From Achaetomium macrosporum (lineage: Eukaryota; Ascomycota; Sordariomycetes; Sordariales; Chaetomiaceae): a stretch of 64,000 nt of DNA. A model generated the notes under the pieces. The model was given only the letters and a program-made list of their open reading frames with translations. It did no database searches and had not been told where the DNA came from. Position numbers and translations under genes: made by a program. Every line of letters begins with the position of its first letter. Positions within the stretch are counted from its first letter, which is position 1. The stretch is from contig MU860029.1 in NCBI GenBank assembly GCA_033296875.1, positions 1-64,000 of the forward strand, given 5' to 3'. Below, one piece after another: positions 56,051-64,000 of the stretch.

Positions 56051-57228
56051 TCACGGCTCGTCAATAGACTGAAAGAAAATATGCAAGTCAGGCAGGGTAG
56101 CTTTCCTGAAGTCCTGTGATTCTGTTAGCTCTCTCCGACTCGAATTCGCTCGCTCGCTCTCGACAAACTCACCTTCTCAACCTCCTTCATCATCGCCACC
56201 GCCTCCTCTCCAATCTCGACGACCTCCTCCTCAGCCTCGGTAATCTCCCTCTCGACCACCTCCCTAAACCACCTGAGCATCTCCTCCCCTTCATCACCAC
56301 CACTACCCTGTCCCGAATACGCAGCAGCAGCAGGAGCAGAAGGAAGAACAACCGTCCGCAACAAGTTCTGTACCTCGCCCTCAGCAACAGCCCACTCTTT
56401 CCACAGCGCGGCCATGTCCTTCTCAAACTGCCGCACTTGCTCTTCCGCCCGGGCGACCAGCTCGCCCACGTTGTTCTCTTCGGTGCGGAGCGCGCCGTCG
56501 CCGTCGCGCTGCTGCGAGCGAATGCGGAACTTGTCCAGCGGTTGGGACAGCTTCTTGATGCGGGCCTCCGTGTCGGCGAGGAAGGCCTCGTCGTCCTTGA
56601 CCAGGGACTGCGTCAGCTTGCGGTTGAGGTCCGCGTGCGTCTGGCTGAGGCGCATCGTTGCTTGCGTGTGCAGATTGGTTGCGGTGCGGAGGTAGTGTTC
56701 TACAGACAGACAACGCAAAAGGGGGGTGTGGTTAGTTTGGAGAGTTAAGCGGTGAGTGGCGTCATGGTTGGACGTACCCTTCAGTTGGTTGATCATGTCT
56801 TCTGCGTCTGGCGAACGGGCACGGGGTGGTTCCTGCGCTGCAGGGACGGGTCTGTTGGATTTTGCTGTGGTTGTGGGCTTGCCTTGGAAGGCCGCCTCGA
56901 TACGTTTGAAAAAGGGGGCGACGGAGGGCTTGGCCGGAGGTCTCTTAGCTTCCGCACCGTCGACGGGCGATAGGCGTGTGAGCTTCTTAGCCGGCGTTTT
57001 GAGGCGCTCGCGGAAGGACTGAAGTGATTTCTCCTTGGACTTTGACTTGTGCTTGCTTGGCGAAGAGGAAGAGGCGACGATGTCTGTGCTGCTGGGGTTT
57101 GTCGGTCTCGGAGAAGGGAGGCGGCCAGAACGCTGCTGTTTCGGGGACCCTTTGAGGCTCCGCGCTCGGGTCGTCCGCAGTCTCTCGGTCCATGGTTCAA
57201 TCGGCGGTATATCTGTAGATGGACGCAT
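56051..57228 (-). CDS. Coiled-coil protein of unknown function, 346 residues
   Basis: Three minus-strand exons (56778-57228, 56173-56699, 56051-56113) give 346 residues. The N-terminal 150 residues are basic and Pro/Ser-rich, with an SFRERLKTPAKKLTRLSP patch. From MINQLKEHYLRTATNLH onward the protein is almost continuously helical and rich in heptad-like repeats (HADLNRKLTQSLVKDDEAFLADTEARIKKL, VARAEEQVRQFEKDMAALWKEW and EVVEREITEAEEEVVEIGEEAVAMMKEVEK). Both introns rest on good signals; the last exon adds DFRKATLPDLHIFFQSIDEP, which an unspliced model would miss. The architecture resembles kinetochore or spindle-associated coiled-coil subunits, but I cannot name it. Confidence 0.75.
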
Positions 57229-58050
57229 GATGAGGGTACAATGAACGTATACGATGTAAAAGACGATGTACGTGTTCCTAGGAATTCTGACTGCCTTGAT
57301 GCTGAGAGCGAAGGTAAGGTAACATATAACTGGGACCAGCACAGCGCTGTTATGTGGACGAGAAGGAAGAATCAACCACTAGTTTGATTGTCGATATCAA
57401 TCTGGGCATGGATATTGGGTTTGGTTGCCTGATTATCAACGACGAAGGAAGGTGCGACCGACTGCCCGGCCATAAGGGTTCAGGTTGCCTTAACTCGCTC
57501 GACTCAGGGCTCTTATAAGGATCAAATGCCGTGGCATTTCGGAAGTTTGTACTGAGAATTCTCTGGCGAACGACGTGGATGACTGGCAATTTGAAATGCT
57601 CTTCGACATTCTTTGCTCATGACTCCGTCGTATACTGCTGAAGCCCCGTAGTCTGGTGCGGCAGCGTCGATTGACTTCCCGTTTCGTCTCATGGTGTCAT
57701 CTTGGACACTGCGTTAGCTTCTGGTGCCTGCCCTACGACAGCCCACACTGTAGGAACGGCTATTCTCTCACTTCCGACGACGCTGGTGACCTGTTTCGGT
57801 GTATTGGCCGCTCGGCCATGGCGCCCTCAAGACCCTTTTGTGCCCGGCGGAGCTGGCTTTCATTGTGACCCAGAACTGATTCGCCAGTTTTCAGGGGCTT
57901 GGTGGTGAGCTTTCTGACTTTCAAGATAGGTAGCCTTGGAAATTACTTTGGACAGACCAAACCGGTTAGATCTGCCGGGTACCAATCCACCAGCGTTGGC
58001 CGGGTCTCTCGTTGGCAACAGTTGATGAGAAGCTCGGTTTATATCGATTC
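57229..58050. other. Intergenic: promoter of coiled-coil gene
   Basis: An 822-bp gap between tandem minus-strand genes. No domain-bearing frame, repeat or RNA gene was recognised. Confidence 0.5.
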
Positions 58051-59627
58051 TCACAGGGTCCACACGCCTCCCACCAGCCTCGGACGTCGGGTGGGTGACA
58101 CATCAAAAACAGAAGGTGGTTCCCCGGATAACTGAGTCGGTGCGCTCTCCGGCCTCGTCATAGCTGTTGCCGGCCGCTGGGTAGGAGACACGTCAATAAT
58201 AATGGGTCCCTCGGGTGACTGAGCTGGTTGGGGTGACGCGGACGTCGTCGGAGCAGGTGATTGATGAGGTTCTGGGGTTGCTGGATGCTCTGCCGTGGTT
58301 GATGGTCCTGCAGCACCTGGCGGTTGTGCTGTATCTGAAGACTCTGAATTGGGAGGCGGCGTGGGAACAGGAGGCGGAGGTGGAGGAGTAGCTGGAGGAG
58401 GAGAAGAGGCCGGAGCCGGAGCCGGAGAAGGAGCCGGAGAATCGGCTGGAGAGGTGGCGGGAGATGAACGACGAGGAATAGAAGGGCCGGGAAGACGCCT
58501 CGGGCTAGAGTTCATCGTAAGTCCCATCTTCTGTCCAACTCCTCCAGTATACCTAAGGGATGAACTGACCTTGCGAATCTCACAGGGTATTCCCCCCACC
58601 AATACGTCGACGAGCCAGTGGGGTCTATCCCACCGTTACCGTTACCGCTCCTGCCCCCAGTGGTATTGCTTCCCCTGCTGCTAGTCTCTCCTCTTCCGGG
58701 GCAGCCGTTTCTCAGATCATATAGGAACGCCAGGATCAGCCCTATGACAATGCCAAGGGGGATCAACTGTGTGGCCGTGTTCACCTGGTTGACACCAGCC
58801 GAGATCCCGTTCCACTGGATAGTCAGCTCAATAGCAGCGACGAGGAGGCTCGCAACTGTTAGGCCACCGAAGGTTTGGACCTCTTTTAGGACGGCAATGG
58901 GAAAGCGGCTGTGACGGTCAGCTTAGGGCACCTGCCTTCGCAAGAACCGCGGCATTAGCAAGGAGATCCGACTGCATTCCTTTACATACTTGGCTCTCCT
59001 TCTACGTCTCGACCTCTTCCTCCTGATGACTCCCGCTTTCATAGCGCCAACAAGCAGCCCTCCCAGGAGAAGTCCCAGCATGAGCAGGCCGTTTGTGGTC
59101 CGGAACCCGCCGCTGTGCATGTCGACGGGGCCGAAAGCAAAGCCGAGCTGCTGGGGTGGTTGACACGGACAACACCCGCCCAAATTCCTCAAGTTACGGT
59201 CGATGGATGTCGACTCGACGCCGGATGACCAGAACCACAGATGCAGACTGACGACTATGAGCACGAACAAGAACCGGATAGCTCCAACAATACCGAAGCT
59301 GCCACGCCGGGTGCCCAAGCCCAAGTCCGGGCGGATCCAGCCCACGAAGTACCGTGTGTGGCGAGGGACGAGGAGGAAGACCGTTGTCGAGATGAGCAGC
59401 AATGCGACATAGACCTCGACGGCAAAGAGATACCCGTCCGACACCGCCAAAACCAGACCAATAAAGACGGCATACGCTAGAATTAGCTCGGCGGTTCGAG
59501 GCACTTGGGCGTGGCGTTCATGCCACCGCTCGGCGAGGGGGATAAAGAACCAAAGGAGGTAGAACGAGACGCGGATGCCGAGGCCGTAGAGGTTCGGGCT
59601 ACCTGTGATGGTGCACACGGTTGACAT
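58051..59627 (-). CDS. Seven-segment membrane protein with proline-rich C-tail
   Basis: Three minus-strand exons (58990-59627, 58584-58908, 58051-58530) join in phase to 480 residues. Seven hydrophobic segments are visible: around GIRVSFYLLWFFIPL, LILAYAVFIGLVLAV, VYVALLLISTTVFLLV, FLFVLIVVSLHLWFW, LLMLGLLLGGLLVGAM, VASLLVAAIELTIQW and LIPLGIVIGLILAFLY. A Cys-rich loop (GGCCPCQPP) lies between segments 4 and 5, and an Arg/Lys-rich stretch (RRKRSRRRRRAK) follows segment 5. After residue 320 the tail is cytosol-type, with polyproline runs and two copies of a DVSPTxRP motif. No GPCR or transporter signature was recognised. It may be a fungal integral membrane protein of unknown function. Joining the tail to the membrane part rests on a 53-nt intron. 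Confidence 0.72.
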
Positions 59628-60311
59628 AATGGTGTCCTGAGTATCGTCGCATCGTTTTGTTGTTCAGAGTCCGGCATGGCATGTGATGGACGAGGGCGCA
59701 CAGTCTCAGACAGGCAAGAAGAGAGAGATAGTTCAAGGGGGAATGAAAGAGCAAGCAATCCGCCATTCTGCGCAACATCTCACGAACGGCAGCTCTGCTA
59801 GCTTCAGTGGCAAGCATGCACCAACAGCAAACATTGGAGAGATGGGCTGCAGTGGTTTGCATGGTTGGTTGCAACTCGCCTTGATCTACCATCAAAACAG
59901 CGCCCACGTAGCCCGACTGTTGAGATGAGCTCGTACATGCACGACCATGTCTTTCGCCGGGACAATCAGCCGCTCACTTTGGACAACTGGCGGCGGAGGA
60001 TACTTCGCTGCTTTTGTCAAACATGTCATGCCCGTCGCACGACAGCCGAGCTTCCTGCACAACCCAAGCCCGGCCTTGAGCCTAGACAGGAATATTCTGA
60101 CGCCCATGTCATTAAAAGGGAAATTGGTATCATTCGTCAGTATAACAATACTTTAACGCCCAGATCGACAAAGATCCCCAACTCGACCCTAACACCAGGC
60201 CAAAGCTGAAGCTGCCCAAAGATCCCCTCTCCTTCCATATCCCAACCTCCACCCCTATCTCTTCCTGCAACTACCATCGACGACTCTCGACCTAACGAGA
60301 GCATAACCCTG
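59628..60311. other. Intergenic: promoter of membrane-protein gene
   Basis: A 684-bp gap between tandem minus-strand genes. Only short frames without domains are seen. Confidence 0.5.
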
Positions 60312-61488
60312 CTACGCCACCCAAGCCTCAGCATTCATCTCCCGAATCCGCCGCGCCAAGCTCTTCCCGGTCCCCTTCCGCTCCCTCAAAGCCCGCTCCC
60401 AGCTCTCCCGATCCCCAACCGGCCGCCCATGCCCATCCAGCCCCAACACCTCCATCAACTCCGGGATTTCGGCATGATCCCTCGTCGTCTTCATCCGGTG
60501 GCACCACGTCACCACTTTATCCTCCCCCTCGTTCCCCGGCTCTCCCTTCCCGTCCAGGCTGGTTTCCGACACCCTTTTCCGCTTCTCCGTCTCCGCCTCC
60601 TCCCATGCTCGCGGGGGACCTACCTCATCCTCACCCCCGGCGGCAGTAGTACTCACAGGAGTCGTAACATCCACCGGCTCAAACAGAAACTCCCCGCCAA
60701 TCTGCTTGCTATCCCCGCCCTTCAACGCCAGCCCCTTTGGAATCTGTTTTAGCCCCTGCGCGATCGACTGCAGACTGCTCTTGAGGAGGTGCTGCTTCAT
60801 GTACGCGGGCCGCTGGCCCAGCGCCAGCGTGCGTACCATGCCCAGCTCGGCGTACAGCTTGCGCGTCGGGTCGGCGTAGATGGGGAACGGGCAGTTGGTG
60901 GCGGCCGCGTACATGTCGATAAGCCCCGGGTCGCCGCAGCCGATGACGCAGATGAAGGTTGATAAGGGAAGGGCGAGGAGCGAGGAGGGCGTGATGCTGG
61001 AGGCGGAGAGGGCGCGGAGGTATTCTTGGCAGTTCTGTGCACGCAGACACACGCACGGGACAGACAGACAGTCAGTCAGTCATGGGTGGTGGAGGGATGG
61101 TGAGGGTAGGTGGTGGCGTGGGAGTGAGAGTGAGAGTGAGCTTACTTACCCCGCAGAAGAAGTGCCGAATGAAGATAATGAGGACGCGGCGTGCCGTGTG
61201 GCGGCCCGTGTAGAGGCTGCGGAAGGTGTGGGATTTGCCGTCGCGGTCCAGCACGACGTAGTTGTCGATCTTGCGGATGGTTTCCAGGGTGGGCAGGTCG
61301 TGGTTGCTGTCGACTGAGCCGTCGAACTCTAGCGGATTGACCCCGTCATCGCCTGTTACGGCTGCCGTATCCGTCTGGGACGGTGCGGAGCCGGCAGACC
61401 CGACTGTCGTCGCCGTCGGAGGCCGCTTGGCGGAATCTCCTCCGTCGATGGGAACGGCGCCTGGGACGGCTTGGGGTGCGGAGGCCAT
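60312..61488 (-). CDS. PRXL2/AhpC-like thioredoxin-fold protein
   Basis: Two minus-strand exons (61150-61488 and 60312-61034) give 353 residues. The first 75 are polar and likely disordered. The thioredoxin fold starts at IDNYVVLDRDGKSHTFRSLY and contains LIIFIRHFFCGNCQEYLRAL, a CxxC motif (Cys112/Cys115) split by the intron. The segments STFICVIGCGDPGLIDMYAAATNCPFPIYADP and TRKLYAELGMV are typical of the AhpC/TSA-related PRXL2/AAED1 group. A Glu/Lys-rich insert and a basic C-terminus follow. Redox activity is likely but the substrate is unknown. The start at 61488 is preferred; an in-frame ATG at 61512 would add eight residues. Confidence 0.88.
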
Positions 61489-62848
61489 TGTTGCTGGTAG
61501 TTTAAGATACAAACGGGTAGGACCTGATGAGCACAGCTCCGTGATGCAAAGAAGGGTTTAGGAATAGTCTGATATCTAGTGCGAAATAAATATGAACCGC
61601 AGAACGTGATGATGCAGAGCCAGCTGCAAAGAGGGTGGCTGTGTCCTTGTAAGTTAAGGGACTGCACGTGGCAGGCTGAAGGACGGTCACACAAAGGTCG
61701 AAAGTCACCACGGCATTGCGACCGTCGGGCAGCAATAAACGACTAGGAGATAAAGTAAAGTAACGAAGAACTCCAAGAGAAATTAAAAATAAACAGAGCA
61801 AAAAGATCTCAAACAACTACAATTCTGAATGAATTTCACGATCTTTGAATGCGGCATGATCTTTAGGCGCCGATGACGTATCACATGCCGCCAAGACATG
61901 GCTGTGTTTCACTCGTCATGGCTGACGTTGACTGAGCGGAAGATTGGGAGTGGTCGACTGAAGCGCCCTCCAGATGCCGCGCAAAGTCCAGAACCCGTTC
62001 AGATTGTCAGTTCTGGACTTGGGTGCCAGAGAGTTAGCCGCTCTAAGCGCAAAGGGGGATAAAAGCAGATGGCCCTCTCTGGGTCTGCTCATATGGAAGC
62101 ATGCTGATGTGGTGCTCAATTGGTGTGCAAACGAATGAATGCATCAGCTGCCTCTGTCTGTCTGTTTACCTATCTGACCACTCTCATTTTGCTGAAATCA
62201 ACTGCCCCAGAAACGAGTGGCTGGGTGCAGTCTTGACCACCTGGAATCCCAAACCAGGGCATCCAGTTTCTCCGTTGCGAAGTGAATGTATCGGCGGTAG
62301 AAATGAGTGTCGTTTTTCCTTTTTCAGTTCCACCTCCTCCATGGCTGCCAAAATCGCCCTTCGAGTCACCAGGCGGAGAACAGCAAAGCCCGTTTCGAAC
62401 GGGCACCCACCGACTTCTCCGCTGCCTGCTCGACCACTAGCTCCGCTACCAGCTACTCTCCGGAGAGCGCCTTGACGTTGAACATAACAGCCTAACAATT
62501 CTTAGCAAACTCTCGTCGCCGGCCAACATATCGGCCAAGGGGCCACGAACGTCGCCTGCTAACGATGGCAGGCGCAGTGGCCCGAGCAGTGCCTCCGGCC
62601 AGTACGAGGCGAACGGCGCAGGGGGGAATACCCGACTGGTCGAGAGGGCGTGCTCTTGAGAAGCATCTTCCCGGCTCTTCCTGGTCTGCGAGTCCGGCGA
62701 CTCCTGCGGGTTCGAGGTTGCATCCGAGGTCTGGAGGCCCGAGGGCGAGCAGGCAGGCAGGCAGCTGCTCCTAGGATGTAATGTGGTGCCTGTTTCTGTC
62801 CCTTAGTTTTGTCTCCTGACAAACCAATAAACGATCTCCCTCGGATGC
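61489..62848. other. Intergenic: PRXL2 promoter and UPF1 3' flank
   Basis: About 1.36 kb between tandem minus-strand genes. Frames in this gap are short and without recognisable domains. Confidence 0.5.
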
Positions 62849-64000
62849 TCAGTCGAACCCGGATCCGATCTGACTGGCGAAAGCGGTGCTGACGCTCTTC
62901 TCGTCGTCCTCGAACCGCCGTCCGTACCCATTACTGGCCCCCATGCGCCCACCGCTCTCAACATATTGCTTGAAGAGACGATCGCTCTGGCTGTAAGACG
63001 TCGGCCGGGCCGAGCCAATTGCCTCACTAAGGCCGGCCCCGAGACTGGCTCCTCCTTGGCCAACACCCTTGCCGCCAACCACGCTGGAGGTTGCATCGGT
63101 AAACTCGCTGTTGGCGACACTCTCGCCCGCGACGCTCTCGGTACCCCGCGCGCGAGCTTTCGCGCCAGGACGGCCGCCCGCACCCGCAGGCGCACCCACA
63201 CCCGGCAAACCCGGCCATTGATCGGGATGGAAGTTCGAGAACATGTGGGGATAAGCCGAGCTCAATCCTGCGCCGCCTAAGGTGGAGCTGTGGATGGATG
63301 ACACATCGTCGGGGATGTACGAGACCGTTGAACCCGTCTCATAGTCCCTGGTCGAGCCATTCATGCCGCCGTATCGGTAGCCGCTAGCCACGTGCTGAGT
63401 TTGTTGGCCGTGACGAGGGGGACGGAAGGCGGTCTTGGGTCGGCTGAACTGCAAGAGCGAGGTCTGCAAGTTCGTCAGGGGACCTTCAACCAGGCACTTG
63501 CGGTCCTTGAAATGAACAAGGAGATGATGCCACAGCTCGTGCTTTGAGAGGACCTTGGGGTTCCCGATAATGACTAGCCCGTACTTGGCCCGGGTCAGCG
63601 CGACGTTGAGTCGGCGAGGATCCGACAGGAAACCGATGCCCTGGTTATCGTTGGAGCGCACACAGGACAGCACAATGAAGTCTTTCTCCCGGCCCTGGAA
63701 TGCGTCGACGGATGCGACCTCCACCTCCTTGTAGTCCTCCTTGCGGCAGGTGCCGGTGTTCTGCATGGTGCTGACAATGTAGCTGCGCTGGCCTTCGTAC
63801 GGCGTAATGACGCCGATATCGCTTGGCTTGACACCTGCCTTGAAGAAGCGGGTGACTATCTTTTCGACGTTCGCGGCCTCGGTGCGGTTGAGGTAGGATG
63901 TGCCGGATGCCGAGATCTCTTCGTGGCCATTGTTCGACCAGAACATCATGGGCATCTCGGCGACTGGCCAGGGGAAGTCCACATCCTTTCTGAGACGTTC
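62849..64000 (-). CDS. UPF1: UPF1/NAM7 RNA helicase, C-terminal part (runs off window)
   Basis: The frame is open to the last base of the window, so only the C-terminal 383 residues are seen. It starts inside RecA domain 2 of a superfamily 1 helicase. Visible motifs are VITPYEGQR, VASVDAFQGREKDFIVLSCVRSN (motif V) and FLSDPRRLNVALTRAKYGLVIIGN (motif VI), which are closest to UPF1/NAM7. The domain is followed by a fungal-type Gly/Ser/Ala-rich tail containing PHMFSNFHPDQWPGLPG and many SQ/TQ-poor serine stretches, ending ASQIGSGFD. UPF1 is the ATP-dependent helicase of nonsense-mediated mRNA decay. The N-terminal Cys/His domain and Walker motifs must lie beyond position 64000. Confidence 0.92.
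   Translation of the reverse strand, partial: ERLRKDVDFPWPVAEMPMMFWSNNGHEEISASGTSYLNRTEAANVEKIVTRFFKAGVKPSDIGVITPYEGQRSYIVSTMQNTGTCRKEDYKEVEVASVDAFQGREKDFIVLSCVRSNDNQGIGFLSDPRRLNVALTRAKYGLVIIGNPKVLSKHELWHHLLVHFKDRKCLVEGPLTNLQTSLLQFSRPKTAFRPPRHGQQTQHVASGYRYGGMNGSTRDYETGSTVSYIPDDVSSIHSSTLGGAGLSSAYPHMFSNFHPDQWPGLPGVGAPAGAGGRPGAKARARGTESVAGESVANSEFTDATSSVVGGKGVGQGGASLGAGLSEAIGSARPTSYSQSDRLFKQYVESGGRMGASNGYGRRFEDDEKSVSTAFASQIGSGFD

Noticed and set aside
1..64000. Secondary metabolite cluster around the C45 acyltransferase and FluG homologues
   Set aside because: No polyketide synthase, NRPS, terpene cyclase, P450 or cluster-type transcription factor is present; flanking genes are housekeeping.

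Overview
The window is nuclear DNA of a filamentous ascomycete, most likely a Sordariomycete (Sordariales or Chaetomiaceae-like). The reasons are the short 50-200 nt GT...AG introns with CTAAC/CTGAC-type branch sites, GC-rich coding sequence, intergenic gaps of 0.3-2.4 kb, and the gene set itself (FluG, DCW1/DFG5-type GH76, Ups2-like PRELI protein, asparagine synthetase with many small exons). No prokaryotic operons, CRISPR arrays, rRNA or intact tRNA genes were seen. All exon/intron models were built by hand from splice signals, reading phase and family knowledge. Nearly all close without a frameshift.

Layout. 0-1.4 kb: a truncated PIF1/Helitron-type helicase relic followed by a TA-rich patch. 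1.9-8.3 kb, plus strand: UBC9, asparagine synthetase, mitochondrial porin. 8.5-9.6 kb, minus: mitochondrial J-protein. 9.9-13 kb, plus: methionine aminopeptidase 2 and an Ups2-like lipid-transfer protein. 13.9-16.3 kb: a small hypothetical gene (minus) and a P-loop kinase of the uridine kinase/YFH7 type (plus). 17.7-21 kb, minus: a 1004-residue, largely disordered unknown protein with a folded N-terminal region, an 18-bp coding minisatellite and an eIF4E-binding-type motif. 22.6-30.4 kb: a small hydrophilic protein, an ABC1/ADCK kinase-like mitochondrial protein, a 2OG-Fe(II) dioxygenase, a MYND protein and a GPI-anchored GH76 enzyme. 32.8-39.6 kb: FluG (amidohydrolase plus glutamine synthetase domains), ERV41 and a C45-family acyltransferase homologue without the expected cysteine. 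41.7-49.4 kb: a mitochondrial unknown, RAE1/GLE2, ethanolamine-phosphate cytidylyltransferase and a conserved unknown. 50-57.2 kb: a serine-rich protein with PP1-docking-like motifs, a branched-chain aminotransferase and a coiled-coil protein. 58-64 kb: a seven-segment membrane protein with a proline-rich tail, a PRXL2/AhpC-like protein and the 3' end of UPF1/NAM7, which runs off the window.

Functional threads. Several genes are mitochondrial (porin, J-protein, Ups2-like, ABC1-like, a 201-residue unknown). Two touch phosphatidylethanolamine metabolism (Ups2-like and ECT1-type). The two amino-acid metabolic genes, asparagine synthetase and the aminotransferase, each have a perfect TGACTCA-type site upstream, which suggests shared cross-pathway control. 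Otherwise the genes look like an ordinary chromosomal neighbourhood rather than a cluster. I found no convincing new multi-gene system. The best leads are the candidate eIF4E-binding protein, the Cys-less C45 homologue, the seven-segment membrane protein and a strong hairpin inside a fluG intron.
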